From NCBI RefSeq assembly GCF_039555325.1, contig NZ_CP154608.1:1922001-1986000 (forward strand): a stretch of 64,000 nucleotides of DNA, in the 5' to 3' direction. The notes below the pieces were generated by a model. The model saw nothing but the letters and a program-made list of their open reading frames with translations, was not told the origin of the DNA and did no database searches. The first letter of the stretch is position 1. Every line of letters begins with the position of its first letter. The position numbers and the translations under genes are program-made. Shown here piece by piece: positions 48,769 through 58,672 of the stretch. Origin of the DNA: Sphingomicrobium sp. XHP0239 (lineage in GTDB: Bacteria > Pseudomonadota > Alphaproteobacteria > Sphingomonadales > Sphingomonadaceae).

Positions 48769-50025
48769 ATGGCCAAGACCCCGCAACAGGTTCAGCAGGA
48801 AGAGAAGCGCGCCGGACTGGCGCTGATCGGCGCGGCGCTGCTCGCGCTCATCGCGGCAAACTCGCCGCTCGCGGAGGCCTACGAGAGCCTTCTCGAGTTC
48901 AAGTTCGGACCCAGTTGGCCGCGCTTCGGCGTATTCAGCGTCGAATATTGGGTGGTCGACGGGCTGATGGCGATCTTCTTCCTGCTGGTCGGGCTGGAGG
49001 TCAAACGCGAATGGTTCGAGGGCCGCCTCGCCGACAGCCAGGCGCGGCGATTGCCGATCATCGCCGCGATCGGCGGCATGGCGATCCCCGCCTTGGTGTA
49101 CAGCGTCGTCGTCGGGTTCGACCCCGACCGCATCAGCGGCTGGGCGATCCCCGCCGCTACCGACATCGCCTTCGCGATCGGCGTGCTGGCGATCCTCGGT
49201 CGCTACGCACCCGCATCGATCAAGCTCCTGCTCGTCACGATCGCGATCGTCGACGACATCGGCGCGGTGCTGATCATCGCGCTCTTCTACACCGCCGAAC
49301 TCAACACCTACGCACTGGGCGGCGCGCTGGCGGTCGTTGCGGTCATGTCGACGATGGCGCTCTACGGCGTCCGGCGGCTGCTCTGGTATCTGATCGGCTT
49401 CGCCATCCTCTGGTATCTCGTCCTCGCCAGCGGCGTGCACGCGACCATCGCGGGCGTTCTCGCGGCGCTCACCATCCCGCTCGGCACGGGCGAGAAGAAA
49501 TCACCGCTGCGGCAGCTGGAACATGACATCCACCCCTGGGTGATGTTCGGCGTTGTCCCGATCTTCGGTTTCGTCGCCGCGGGTGTGGAACTGCCCGGCA
49601 GCATCGGCGCGCTATTCCAGCCGCTCCCGCTCGGCATCATGCTCGGCCTGTTCGTCGGCAAGCAGATCGGCGTGTTCGGGGCAATCTGGGCGGCGTGCAA
49701 GTTCGGGCTCGCCAAGCGTCCGCGCGGTACCCGCTGGACCCAGATCTACGGCGCCGCCTGCCTGTGCGGCATCGGCTTCACGATGAGCCTGTTCATCGGC
49801 GCGCTGGCCTTTCCCGACCGTCCCGACCTCGTCGACGCGGCCAAGATCGGCACGCTGGCGGGCTCGCTGCTCAGTGCACTGGTGGGCTATGCCGTGCTTC
49901 GCTTCACGCCCCCGACCGCCAGCCGGGCGGAGGACGTCGACCGTGCAGACGACATCTTCGTCGCGGACGACACGCCGGACGACGATCCGGTTAGGAGCGA
50001 CGCCGGCAAGGGCGTCGGCGGCTGA
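48769..50025 (+). CDS. nhaA: Na+/H+ antiporter NhaA
   Basis: NhaA exchanges two protons for one sodium ion across the inner membrane and protects against salt and alkaline pH. The 418-residue protein has 12 predicted helices, LLVGLEVKREWFEGRL, AIPAATDIAFAIGVLAILG and the ion-binding pair Asp162-Asp163 in TIAIVDDIGAVL, equal to Asp163-Asp164 of the E. coli protein. A hydrophilic, Asp-rich C-terminal tail of about 35 residues goes beyond the usual length. The ATG at 48769 begins the family's N-terminus. Confidence 0.95.
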   Translation: MAKTPQQVQQEEKRAGLALIGAALLALIAANSPLAEAYESLLEFKFGPSWPRFGVFSVEYWVVDGLMAIFFLLVGLEVKREWFEGRLADSQARRLPIIAAIGGMAIPALVYSVVVGFDPDRISGWAIPAATDIAFAIGVLAILGRYAPASIKLLLVTIAIVDDIGAVLIIALFYTAELNTYALGGALAVVAVMSTMALYGVRRLLWYLIGFAILWYLVLASGVHATIAGVLAALTIPLGTGEKKSPLRQLEHDIHPWVMFGVVPIFGFVAAGVELPGSIGALFQPLPLGIMLGLFVGKQIGVFGAIWAACKFGLAKRPRGTRWTQIYGAACLCGIGFTMSLFIGALAFPDRPDLVDAAKIGTLAGSLLSALVGYAVLRFTPPTASRAEDVDRADDIFVADDTPDDDPVRSDAGKGVGG

Positions 50026-50029
50026 GCCT

Positions 50030-51025
50030 TCAGAAGCGCGTGTCGGCGGGGTAGCTCGACACGAAATCGTTGTCGGCGCGAAAGTTCGTGAAGCTCATCG
50101 AGATCGAGCGGTCGAGCGCCTCGACATGGTGCCACCAGCCGATCGGCAGGAAGATCGCCTCGCCAGGCCCGATCACCGTTTCCAGCAGCGGCGGCAGATC
50201 GGGATCCTGCGCCACGGCATCCCAGTCGGCGGGCTCGCGGCTTGAAAAGCAGTGGATATAGTTGCGCATCCGTCCGACTTCCCAGCTCGGCACCATCCGC
50301 ACCGTCTTGCGGCCCTTCACCTGCACCAGCAGATTGTTGGTGAGATCGTGGTGGAACGGCGTGAGCGTGCCCTTGGGTCCCAGCCAGAAGAAGCCGTCGT
50401 TCCCGCCCGTCGGTTCGAGGATCGAGACCGGGCCGAGGTCCTTCCACAACGGCGCGAGCGAAACGTTGTTGCCGCGATCGTTGTAGGCGGTGACGTAGAA
50501 ATCGTTACTCGCCCCCTCCTCGCCCAGATCGCGCAGCCGCTGCGTGATGGACCGCATCGGGGCGCTGCTGCGGTGCCGCTCCTTGTCGAGTTCGTAGTCC
50601 GCCGCACTCTCGCGCCGTTCCTGCACCTCGACCGTGCGATCGCCGACGACCGTATCAAGATAGTCGAGGTCCCATTTCTCGAGCGCGGCCCAATCGTCGA
50701 CCAGCCCGGTCAGCTTCACCGGCAGATTGGCGGTATAATAAGCGTCGTGGAAACGCTGCGGATCGATGCGGTCCTCGACCGCGATCGACAGCCCGTCCCC
50801 CCGCTGCGCCGCCAGCTTACCATAGATGCCGAGCGTCCAGTCGCGCTTCGCCATCCGGCGCGACGCCTTGATCAGCGCCGCGGCATAGGGGTCCTTCTCG
50901 AGCCGCTTGATCTCGTAGTCCGCTTTGGCGGGCGATACGCCTGCCGCGACCAGCCGCGCGCGAACGTCCGCCTCGCCGACGCCGTCGAGCAGGCTTTCCG
51001 AAATGATCTCTTTGACGTTTGCCAT
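50030..51025 (-). CDS. JmjC/cupin-like 2-oxoglutarate oxygenase family protein
   Basis: The 331-residue protein has a helical N-terminal region (1-100) and a JmjC-like cupin (about 110-320). The iron ligands are visible: H-x-D at His225-x-Asp227 in TPFHHDLTNN, and the distal His299 or His300 in GWWHHVEAL. The LGPKGTLTPFHHD layout matches the cupin_8 family, whose members hydroxylate proteins or RNA. Target unknown. It lies 42 bp downstream of etfA on the same strand and may be co-transcribed, though its function is not linked to electron transfer in an obvious way. Confidence 0.87.
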   Translation of the reverse strand: MANVKEIISESLLDGVGEADVRARLVAAGVSPAKADYEIKRLEKDPYAAALIKASRRMAKRDWTLGIYGKLAAQRGDGLSIAVEDRIDPQRFHDAYYTANLPVKLTGLVDDWAALEKWDLDYLDTVVGDRTVEVQERRESAADYELDKERHRSSAPMRSITQRLRDLGEEGASNDFYVTAYNDRGNNVSLAPLWKDLGPVSILEPTGGNDGFFWLGPKGTLTPFHHDLTNNLLVQVKGRKTVRMVPSWEVGRMRNYIHCFSSREPADWDAVAQDPDLPPLLETVIGPGEAIFLPIGWWHHVEALDRSISMSFTNFRADNDFVSSYPADTRF

Positions 51026-51067
51026 GCGGGGGAATGTAGCAATTCCCCCGTGGCAATTCGATGACCT

Positions 51068-51997
51068 TTAGAGCTTCTCGGTCAGTTCGGGCACCGCTTC
51101 GAACAGATCCCCGACATAGCCGATGTCCGCCACCTGGAAGATCGGGGCTTCCTCGTCCTTGTTGATGGCGATGATGACCTTGGAATCCTTCATGCCCGCA
51201 AGGTGCTGGATCGCGCCCGAAATACCGATGGCGATATAGACTTCCGGCGCCACGATCTTGCCCGTCTGGCCGACCTGGTAGTCGTTGGGGGCATAGCCCG
51301 CATCGACCGCCGCGCGGCTCGCGCCGATGGCGGCGTCCAGCTTGTCGGCAAGCGGATCGAGCAGTTCGTGGAACTTCTCCTCGCTTCCGAACGCGCGTCC
51401 GCCCGACACGACCACGCCCGCACTGGTGAGGTCGGGACGATCGCCCTCGCTCTCGGTCGCGCTGACGAAGTCGGACTTTCCGCTGGCCGATCCGGCATCT
51501 AGCGCGGCGACGCTGCCCGAACCGCCCTCGGCGGCGGCCTTCTCGAAGGCCGTGCCGCGCACAGTGATGACGAGTTTCTCGTCCGCGCTGTCGACCGTGG
51601 CGATGGCATTGCCGGCATAGATCGGCCGCTTGAAGCTCTTGTCGCCCTCGACCGCGATGATGTCGCTGATCGGCGACACGTCGAGCTTGGCCGCGACGCG
51701 CGGCGCGATGTTCTTGCCCGTGGTCGTGGCGGCGGCGAGGAAGGCGTCGTAGCCGTCCATCGCGCCCGCGATCAGCGGCGCGACGTCCTCGGCCAGCTGA
51801 TGCTTGAGATGCGCCCCGTCGGCGACATGGACCGTGCCCACGCCGTCGATCTTGGCGGCGGCTTCGCCCACCGGACCGACGTTCTCGCCGACGACCAGCA
51901 GATCGACATCGCCCAGCTTCTTCGCAGCGGTGACCGCGCTCAGCGTGGCATCCGAAACGGCGGCGCCATCATGTTCGACGTAAACCAGCGACTTCAT
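51068..51997 (-). CDS. etfA: Electron transfer flavoprotein subunit alpha
   Basis: EtfA with EtfB carries electrons from acyl-CoA and other dehydrogenases to ETF-ubiquinone oxidoreductase. The 309-residue protein has the C-terminal FAD domain with [36 protein letters not shown] and [17 protein letters not shown], the family signature. It overlaps etfB by one base (TAATG). Confidence 0.97.
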   Translation of the reverse strand: MKSLVYVEHDGAAVSDATLSAVTAAKKLGDVDLLVVGENVGPVGEAAAKIDGVGTVHVADGAHLKHQLAEDVAPLIAGAMDGYDAFLAAATTTGKNIAPRVAAKLDVSPISDIIAVEGDKSFKRPIYAGNAIATVDSADEKLVITVRGTAFEKAAAEGGSGSVAALDAGSASGKSDFVSATESEGDRPDLTSAGVVVSGGRAFGSEEKFHELLDPLADKLDAAIGASRAAVDAGYAPNDYQVGQTGKIVAPEVYIAIGISGAIQHLAGMKDSKVIIAINKDEEAPIFQVADIGYVGDLFEAVPELTEKL

Positions 51998-52743
51998 TAG
52001 GCCACTCCCATTTCTTTAAGCTTGGCGACGATCGCATCGACGCTCTCGACCTTCTCCCCCGCCTCGCGCTTGGGCGGTTCGGCGACGTTGGTGATCGTCA
52101 GCCGCCGCGACACGTCGACCCCGTAATCCTCGGGGGTCTTGGTCTCGAGCGGCTTCTTCTTGGCCTTCATGATATTGGGCAGCGAGGCGTAGCGCGGCTC
52201 GTTCAGCCGAAGGTCGGTGGTGACCACCGCGGGCAGCGTCAGCTTGACCGTCTCCAGCCCGCCGTCGACTTCGCGCGTCACCTCGAGGCCTTCGCCCTCG
52301 GCATCGACCTTGGACGCGAACGTGCCCTGTGGCCAGTCGAGCAAAGCGGCGAGCATCTGGCCCGTGGCGTTAGTGTCGTCGTCGATCGCCTGCTTGCCCA
52401 GCACGACGAGGTCGGGGCTTTCGTCCGCCACGATCTTCTGCAGCAGCTTGGCGACGCCAAGCGGCTCCACATTCTCGTCCGTCTCGACCAGGATCGCGCG
52501 ATCGGCGCCCATCGCCAGCGCGGTGCGGAGCGTTTCCTGCGCCTTTGCCGGTCCGATCGACACGGCGACGATCTCGTCTGCCTTGCCCGCTTCCTTCAGC
52601 CGTACCGCCTCCTCGACCGCGATCTCGTCGAACGGGTTCATGGACATCTTAACGTTGGCGAGATCGACGCCGCTGCCATCGGACTTGATGCGCGGCTTGA
52701 CGTTATAGTCGATCACCCGTTTGACGGCGACGAGCAGCTTCAT
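51997..52743 (-). CDS. etfB: Electron transfer flavoprotein subunit beta
   Basis: EtfB is the AMP-binding partner of EtfA. The 248-residue protein starts [16 protein letters not shown], has [18 protein letters not shown] and the signature [37 protein letters not shown] lies upstream of the ATG at 52743. First gene of etfBA; divergent from exoD, 126 bp away. Confidence 0.97.
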   Translation of the reverse strand: MKLLVAVKRVIDYNVKPRIKSDGSGVDLANVKMSMNPFDEIAVEEAVRLKEAGKADEIVAVSIGPAKAQETLRTALAMGADRAILVETDENVEPLGVAKLLQKIVADESPDLVVLGKQAIDDDTNATGQMLAALLDWPQGTFASKVDAEGEGLEVTREVDGGLETVKLTLPAVVTTDLRLNEPRYASLPNIMKAKKKPLETKTPEDYGVDVSRRLTITNVAEPPKREAGEKVESVDAIVAKLKEMGVA

Positions 52744-52869
52744 GGGCCTCAATTCTCCTAATCGAATGCGGGGGCGATATGCGTGTCCCAGAAGCGCGCG
52801 TCAAATGGGCAAAGTTCCGTAAGGGCCCGGGGCCGCAACGAATCGCGCGCCCCCGCCGTTGGGGCCTGC

Positions 52870-53490
52870 ATGAGCACGCACACAGGCGACGGCGACTTCG
52901 AAGTCCACTCGATCGCCGACATTCTCGATTGTCTCGAGAAGGTCGGCGAGGAAAAGGGCGAGGTATCGGTCGGCGACATGGCCGACGCGTTCGGCACGCG
53001 CACCTATGCGCCCTTCATGATCGTCCCCGCGCTGCTCGAAATCAGTCCGATCGGCGCGATCCCCGGCGTCCCGACCCTGCTGGCCATCACCATCGCGATC
53101 TTCGCGGTGCAGATGCTGATTGGCAAGGAGCATATCTGGATCCCCGGACTGCTCGAGAATCGCGAGATCAACGGCGACAAGCTCAAGAAGGCCGCCGAAA
53201 AGGTCGAACCCGTCGCCGAACGGATGGACAGCTGGTTCCACAAGAGATTGCGAAAGCTGACCCGTGGCGTCTTCATCAAGCTCGCCGCGGTCGTCATCCT
53301 GCTTCTGTGCTTCGCGGTGCCCCCGCTCGAATTCCTGCCTTTCGCCAGTGCCGGCCCGATGCTGGCGATCGTCTTCATCGGCCTGGCGCTTCTGGTGCGC
53401 GACGGGATCCTGCTCTTGGTCAGCGTCAGCGTCGGACTGGCGGCGGTCGGGTTCGGGCTCAGCCAGCTGCTGATGGGGGGCGGCGGCTAG
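52870..53490 (+). CDS. ExoD family membrane protein
   Basis: The 206-residue protein has an N-terminal cytoplasmic domain (1-55) then three to five hydrophobic segments, with PFMIVPALLEISPIGAIPGVPT as the family block. ExoD was first linked to exopolysaccharide production and alkali tolerance in rhizobia; the molecular role is unknown. The ATG at 52870 begins the conserved part. It lies alone between etfB (divergent) and the epimerase gene (convergent, CTAG overlap). Confidence 0.88.
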   Translation: MSTHTGDGDFEVHSIADILDCLEKVGEEKGEVSVGDMADAFGTRTYAPFMIVPALLEISPIGAIPGVPTLLAITIAIFAVQMLIGKEHIWIPGLLENREINGDKLKKAAEKVEPVAERMDSWFHKRLRKLTRGVFIKLAAVVILLLCFAVPPLEFLPFASAGPMLAIVFIGLALLVRDGILLLVSVSVGLAAVGFGLSQLLMGGGG

Positions 53491-54395
53491 GAGCGCAGGG
53501 CGCTCACCAACCGCTCGATCCCCGCGTCCAGTCCCCTCGGGTCGAACCCCAGCGACCGTGCCCGCGCGATATCGATCCCCGGAAGACCCGGAGGATCGTC
53601 GTCGCGCGTCACCGCCTCGACGAGCGCGGGGTCGGCGCCGGTGGCCCCCACCAGAAGGTCGATCGCCTCGCGCAACGTCCGGCGCTCTCCCGATGCGACA
53701 TTGACGGGTCCCACCACCCTGCCGTCCAGCGCCAGCAGCAGCGCGGTCACGACGTCGTCGACATGGACGAAATCCGCCGCGAACCGCCCGCCGTTGACCA
53801 TCTCGACCGGCTCGCCCGCCAGCAGCCGCCGCGCCATCGTGCGCAGCAACCCCCCGCCTTCCCCGGCACCATAGACCGACGATAGACGCAGCGTGACGAG
53901 AGCGGCATCGGACTGCGCGACGCGGGCGGCGGCGTAGCTTTCCTGCGCGATCTTGCTGGCGAGATAATAGGCCCCGCGCGTCCCCGCTTCGAGCGGAGCC
54001 TCCTCGTCGGCCCGGTCGAGCGTGTGGCGATAGGCGTTGGCCGACCCCGTCTGCACGATCCGGTGTACCCCCGCCGCGATCGCGGCATCGACCAGCCGCA
54101 ACGTGCCGAGCGCGTTGACGCGCCAGCACTGCTCCGCTTCCTCGATCTCCCCCGCGCGGGCAGGAAGCCGCGCGGCGAGGTGGACGAACGCGTCGCATCC
54201 TTCGAACAGGTCGGGCGAGACCGGCGTGTCGGCATCGAGGTCGCAGACCACCCGCTCTCCCTCGGCCGGAAGATCGGCGGCGGGATGGCGGACGAGAAAA
54301 CGCATCGGCGTGCCCCGCTCCGCCAGCGCGCGGACCAGCCGCCGCCCGACGAAGCCCGTCGCGCCGGTCAGGGCGACCGTGCCGCGTTCAGCCAT
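53487..54395 (-). CDS. NAD(P)-dependent epimerase/dehydratase (extended SDR)
   Basis: The 302-residue protein has the Rossmann motif TGATGFVGRRLVRAL (residues 10-24), FVHLAAR, the SANAY and YYLASK (Tyr-x3-Lys) catalytic elements and FVHVDDVVTALLLAL. It is an extended SDR of the sugar-nucleotide or ceramide-type epimerase group; the substrate is unclear. It is the last gene of a unit coming from sucC through the phosphoesterase and ATP-grasp genes and overlaps the ATP-grasp end by eight bases. Confidence 0.88.
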   Translation of the reverse strand: MAERGTVALTGATGFVGRRLVRALAERGTPMRFLVRHPAADLPAEGERVVCDLDADTPVSPDLFEGCDAFVHLAARLPARAGEIEEAEQCWRVNALGTLRLVDAAIAAGVHRIVQTGSANAYRHTLDRADEEAPLEAGTRGAYYLASKIAQESYAAARVAQSDAALVTLRLSSVYGAGEGGGLLRTMARRLLAGEPVEMVNGGRFAADFVHVDDVVTALLLALDGRVVGPVNVASGERRTLREAIDLLVGATGADPALVEAVTRDDDPPGLPGIDIARARSLGFDPRGLDAGIERLVSALRS

Positions 54396-55377
54396 CGAAG
54401 CGATCGAGATCGTCGTAGGAGACTTTCGTCTCCGACCAGTGGCGCAGGATCGCCGCTTCCTCGATCACGGGCTGCGTCAGATCCTCGCCCAGTACGAGAT
54501 GCCGCAGACACATTTCCACCTCGTCGAAACCGACCAGCTGCCGCAGCGGCGTGGTGCCCGAAAAGCGCCCGTTGATCTCGAACACCTTGGCCCGTCCCTC
54601 GGCGTCGAGCCGGAACTGGAAATTGGCGGGTCCGTAGGGGCCGAGCGCCTCGCCCCACCGCCGCGTCAGCCCATGCAGCTCGTCGAACGGTTCGGTGAAG
54701 GCACGATAGGTATTGCCGTCGCGAAGGTCGCGCCGCATCACCACCGACACGGTCGGCTGCCCATCGAACACCAGCGCGCTGGCGGTATATTCCGCCTCGT
54801 CCCCACCGACGCATTCCTGCACCACCAGCCCCTCGCGCCCGTCGAGCGCCCGGTCGAGCTGCGCGCGGTCGGTTACCCTCGACACACCAATCGAGCGCGC
54901 GCCGACGCGCGGTTTGACGATCAACGGAAAGCCGACCTTCTCGACGAGCGCGTCGATTTCGGCACCATCCTCTCCCTTGGCCGATCCCGGATAATCGAAG
55001 CCGGCATCGCGGAAGAAGGCAGCGGTGGCATATTTGTCGTCGGCGATGCGCACGACCTCGGGGCTGGAAACCAGCACCTTGCAGTCCTGTTCGGCCTCGA
55101 TGACGGCGCGCGCTTCGCTGAGGATTTCGAGTTCGACGTCGGTTCCGGGAATGAGCACGTCCGCGCCGCACCGCCCGATCACTTCGCGAAGGCGTGGCAG
55201 ATAATCGGCGTCGTTCGCCATCGGGACGCCATAGGCCTCGTCGACCCAGTAGAGCGCGGGGGCGAGCGGCGAGGGATCGACGGCGACGATCTTCACGTCG
55301 AGCGTCCCGCGCTTCAACGAACGGATGATGCCCTGCCCGAGCAACGCGCCCGCGCCGGTGACGAGCACGGTGATCAT
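54388..55377 (-). CDS. ATP-grasp domain protein (carbamoyl-phosphate-synthase-large-like)
   Basis: The 329-residue protein has an N-terminal Rossmann-like pre-ATP-grasp domain starting VLVTGAGALLGQGIIRSLKR, and an ATP-grasp core (about 115-310) with LIVKPRVGARSIGVSRV (ATP-binding Lys), VVQECVGGDEAEYTA and FEINGRFSGTTPLRQ (Glu and Asn for Mg). It should join a carboxylate to an amine or thiol. Similar proteins occur in surface-polysaccharide and peptide-modification clusters, but the substrate is unknown. ATGA-coupled to the phosphoesterase gene; eight-base overlap with the epimerase gene. Confidence 0.87.
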   Translation of the reverse strand: MITVLVTGAGALLGQGIIRSLKRGTLDVKIVAVDPSPLAPALYWVDEAYGVPMANDADYLPRLREVIGRCGADVLIPGTDVELEILSEARAVIEAEQDCKVLVSSPEVVRIADDKYATAAFFRDAGFDYPGSAKGEDGAEIDALVEKVGFPLIVKPRVGARSIGVSRVTDRAQLDRALDGREGLVVQECVGGDEAEYTASALVFDGQPTVSVVMRRDLRDGNTYRAFTEPFDELHGLTRRWGEALGPYGPANFQFRLDAEGRAKVFEINGRFSGTTPLRQLVGFDEVEMCLRHLVLGEDLTQPVIEEAAILRHWSETKVSYDDLDRFDG

Positions 55378-56114
55378 GCGAAAAAGCTTTCCAGCTTGGC
55401 GCGCGTCGATGCCGACAGCGAGGTTCTGGCGAGCATCGACGCATACAGGGCGGCATCGAACGCGACCGGGCGAGGCGCGACCTCGAAAACGCCGTCCCCG
55501 ATCGTCGCCATCGCCCATTGCGGCACCGATCGGCCCGCGGTCCGCGGCTGCCCGATCGACCCGACCGTCACCACGCGCGGCAGGCCGTCGAAGGCATAGT
55601 CGCGATGCCGATGCACATGACCGAAGATCCCGGCGGAAAAGCCCCGCTCGTCCAGCGTCGCCGCTGCCGCACGCGCCGATGCCTCGTCGCGCAAATAGGT
55701 CCAGTCGCCGTAGCTGTAGGGATTGGCGTGCGCGATCAGCACCTGTTGGATCTGCACCTCGCGCGACCAGTCGAGACCATCGGACAGGTGGCGTCCACCT
55801 AACTGTTGCCGTGTCCAGAGCGCCTGTTCGACGATCCAGTCGGGAAGCCCGTCGAGATAGTCGTCACGCCCCTCGTCGAGGTCGAGATAGAGCTGGTCGT
55901 GATTGCCGAGGATCAGCACCGCATCGTGCCGTTCCTGCGCCTCCTGGGCCAGTTCGAGCGTCTCGGCGACCTCGGGGCCGTAGCCCAGGAGGTCGCCGAG
56001 GATGACCATCCGGTCGAACCCCTCGTCCACCGCCGCATCGAGCGCGGCGCGGAAGGTGGTCGCCAGCGCGTGAATGTCGCTCAGGATCGCGATCCGTTGC
56101 GACGGGGCGCTCAC
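55374..56114 (-). CDS. Metallophosphoesterase family protein
   Basis: The 246-residue protein has the calcineurin-like metal motifs in order: [16 protein letters not shown] (GDxxxxG), ILGNHDQ (GNHD), IAHANPYSY (loosely GxxH region) and GHVHRH. It is likely a phosphodiesterase or phosphoprotein phosphatase; family members of this size act on many substrates. The start is GTG at 56114, overlapping the sucC stop as GTGA. Its own stop overlaps the ATP-grasp start, so it links sucC to the following two genes. Confidence 0.88.
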   Translation of the reverse strand: MSAPSQRIAILSDIHALATTFRAALDAAVDEGFDRMVILGDLLGYGPEVAETLELAQEAQERHDAVLILGNHDQLYLDLDEGRDDYLDGLPDWIVEQALWTRQQLGGRHLSDGLDWSREVQIQQVLIAHANPYSYGDWTYLRDEASARAAAATLDERGFSAGIFGHVHRHRDYAFDGLPRVVTVGSIGQPRTAGRSVPQWAMATIGDGVFEVAPRPVAFDAALYASMLARTSLSASTRAKLESFFA

Positions 56115-57307
56115 GCCGCTTCTTTGACCTGCGCCACGATCTTCTGCGCCGCGTCGCCCAGATCGTCCGCCGCGATGATCGGCAGACCCGAATTGGCGAG
56201 GACTTCCTTGCCCTCGGCGACCTTGGTGCCTTCGAGGCGCACGACCAGCGGCACGTCGAGATCGACTTCCTTGGCCGCCGCGACGATGCCCTCGGCGATC
56301 GTATCGCAGCGCATGATGCCGCCGAAGATGTTGACGAGCACGCCCTTCACGGCCGGATCGGACAGGATGATCTTGAAGGCCGCGGTGACCTTTTCCTTCG
56401 ACGCGCCGCCGCCGACGTCGAGGAAATTGGCGGGGAAGGCGCCGTTCAGCTTAATGATGTCCATCGTCGCCATCGCGAGGCCCGCGCCGTTGACCATGCA
56501 GCCGATGTCGCCATCGAGCTTGATGTAAGCGAGGTCGTACTTCGACGCCTCGACTTCCATCGGGTCTTCCTCGGTGAGATCGCGCAGCTCCTCGATGTCC
56601 TTGTGGCGGAACATGGCATTGCCGTCGAACCCGACCTTTGCGTCGAGCACCATCAGCTGATCGCCCGACACGGCGAGCGGGTTGATCTCGATCTGGCTGG
56701 CATCGGTACCGAGGAACGCCTTGTAGAGCGCCGCGGTGACCTTGGCCGCCTGCTTGGCGAGCCCGCCCTCGAGGCCGAGTGCGTTGGCGACGCTGCGGCC
56801 ATGGTGCGGCATCAGGCCGGTGGCGGGGTCGATCAGGATGGTGTGGACCTTCTCGGGCGTGTCGTGCGCGACCGCCTCGATGTCCATGCCGCCCTCGGGG
56901 CTGGCGACCACGGCGATCTGGCCCGACGCACGGTCGACCAGCATCGCGAGGTAGAATTCCTTGTCGATATCGACGCCGTCGGTGACGTAGAGCCGCTGGA
57001 CTTCCTTGCCCTCGTCGCCGGTCTGGACGGTGACGAGCGTATTGCCGAGCATGTCCTTTGCCGCCGCTTCGACTTCCTCGATCGACCGGGCCAGCCGGAC
57101 GCCGCCCTTGGAGCCTTCGGGCAGTTCCTTGAAATGGCCCTTGCCGCGGCCGCCGGCATGGATTTGCGCCTTCACGATCCACAGCGGACCGGGGAGGCGC
57201 TTGGCGGCCTCGACCGCTTCGGCGACGCTCATCGCGGGGTGGCCGTCGGGGACCGGCGCGCCATATTCCTTGAGGACTTCCTTGGCCTGATATTCGTGGA
57301 TGTTCAT
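56111..57307 (-). CDS. sucC: Succinate--CoA ligase (ADP-forming) subunit beta
   Basis: SucC with SucD makes succinate and ATP from succinyl-CoA in the TCA cycle. The 398-residue protein begins [20 protein letters not shown], has the ATP-grasp Lys in [14 protein letters not shown], and the [16 protein letters not shown] nucleotide-binding signature. Length normal. sucD is not adjacent; the next gene, coupled by GTGA, is the metallophosphoesterase. It is divergent from dinB. Confidence 0.97.
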   Translation of the reverse strand: MNIHEYQAKEVLKEYGAPVPDGHPAMSVAEAVEAAKRLPGPLWIVKAQIHAGGRGKGHFKELPEGSKGGVRLARSIEEVEAAAKDMLGNTLVTVQTGDEGKEVQRLYVTDGVDIDKEFYLAMLVDRASGQIAVVASPEGGMDIEAVAHDTPEKVHTILIDPATGLMPHHGRSVANALGLEGGLAKQAAKVTAALYKAFLGTDASQIEINPLAVSGDQLMVLDAKVGFDGNAMFRHKDIEELRDLTEEDPMEVEASKYDLAYIKLDGDIGCMVNGAGLAMATMDIIKLNGAFPANFLDVGGGASKEKVTAAFKIILSDPAVKGVLVNIFGGIMRCDTIAEGIVAAAKEVDLDVPLVVRLEGTKVAEGKEVLANSGLPIIAADDLGDAAQKIVAQVKEAA

Positions 57308-57400
57308 GGGACGGGGGCTTCCTGTCGATCGAATGAAAGGTCTCGCCCGCGCCTAAAGCATATCACGGCGGCGCGGAAAACCCGCTACAAGGGGGGCCGA

Positions 57401-58522
57401 GTGATTCCCCCGACCGCCTTCGACCCGACCGACCTTCCCGAACCCGGTGCCGACGGGCGCAAGGTGATCCATGTCGATATGGACGCCTTCTTCGCGAGCG
57501 TCGAACAGCGCGACGATCCGAGCCTTCGCGGCAAGCCGGTGGCGGTCGGCGGATCGTCGGGGCGCGGGGTGGTAGCGGCGGCGAGCTACGAGGCGCGCGA
57601 ATATGGCGTGCGTTCGGCGATGCCCAGCGTGACCGCCAAGCGCAAATGCCCCGATCTCATCTTCGTCAAATCGCGATTCGACGTCTATCGCGAGGTGTCT
57701 CGGCAGATTCGCGAGATCTTCGCCGTCCACGCGAGCGAGGTACAGCCGCTGAGCCTCGACGAGGCATTTCTCGACGTGACCGACGATCCGCTCGGATTGG
57801 GCAGCGGCCGCGCGATCGCCGAGGACATTCGTGCGCGCATCATGGCGGAGACGAACCTCACCGCAAGCGCGGGCGTGTCCTACTGCAAGTTCATCGCCAA
57901 GCTGGCGAGCGACCAGAACAAGCCCGACGGCCTGTGCGTCATTCCGCCGTCGAAGGGGCCCGCCTTCGTCCAGAGCCTGCCCGTCAAACGCTTTCACGGC
58001 GTCGGCCCCAAGACCGCGGAGAGGATGAACCGCCTCGGCATCCATACGGGCGCCGACCTTGCCGGCTGGAAGTACGAGGAGCTACGGGCGCGCTTCGGAT
58101 CGAGCGCCGAATGGTACTACCGGATCGCCCGCGGAATCGACACGCGGCCCGTCCGTTCCGAACGGACCCGCAAGAGCTGCAGTGCGGAGCGCACGTTCGG
58201 CCGGGATGTGAGTGACCAGAAAGAACTGCTCGCCGAACTCGACCGGGTCAGCGGCATCGCCTGGGAGCGTATCGATCGGGCGCGCTTCGTCGGGCGCACC
58301 GTGACGCTCAAGGTCAAATATGCCGATTTCGAGATCATCACCCGCGCCCGCAGCTTCCCGCATGCCGTGACCGAAGCCTCGCTCTTTCACGAGGCGGGGC
58401 GTTCGCTGCTGACGGCGCTGTTCCCGCTTCCCAAGGGTGTTCGCCTCCTCGGGCTGGGACTTTCCTCGCCGCTGAGCGAGCAGGAAAGTCGCGAGGTGCA
58501 ACTGGGACTGGAATTCGAGTAG
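57401..58522 (+). CDS. dinB: DNA polymerase IV (Y family)
   Basis: DinB copies past damaged bases and can be mutagenic. The 373-residue protein has the palm metal ligands in HVDMDAFFASVEQ and the SLDEAFLDVT motif, the helix-hairpin-helix thumb GVGPKTAERMNRLGI and the little-finger domain to the C-terminus, but lacks a clear C-terminal clamp-binding peptide that I can name. The start is GTG at 57401, after GGGGGG; in-frame sequence further upstream is antisense to sucC. No LexA box is obvious. Confidence 0.94.
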   Translation: MIPPTAFDPTDLPEPGADGRKVIHVDMDAFFASVEQRDDPSLRGKPVAVGGSSGRGVVAAASYEAREYGVRSAMPSVTAKRKCPDLIFVKSRFDVYREVSRQIREIFAVHASEVQPLSLDEAFLDVTDDPLGLGSGRAIAEDIRARIMAETNLTASAGVSYCKFIAKLASDQNKPDGLCVIPPSKGPAFVQSLPVKRFHGVGPKTAERMNRLGIHTGADLAGWKYEELRARFGSSAEWYYRIARGIDTRPVRSERTRKSCSAERTFGRDVSDQKELLAELDRVSGIAWERIDRARFVGRTVTLKVKYADFEIITRARSFPHAVTEASLFHEAGRSLLTALFPLPKGVRLLGLGLSSPLSEQESREVQLGLEFE

Positions 58523-58533
58523 GATTTCTGTTA

Positions 58534-58539
58534 TATAAT
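58534..58539 (+). promoter_or_regulatory. Possible -10 box for carD
   Basis: A perfect TATAAT follows the dinB stop by 11 bp, 133 bp upstream of carD. No good -35 box is spaced 16-18 bp upstream. Confidence 0.3.
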
Positions 58540-58672
58540 CGTCACGATGAGCCGTCGGCAGCCCCGGCGGCGCTTTCATAGGAACACCCAACGCGCCACA
58601 TCATCGATCCGCCGAATTGGGGGGCAGGTCGACCGGGGATTTCAGGCGCACTTTTCAACTCGGAGATAGTAT

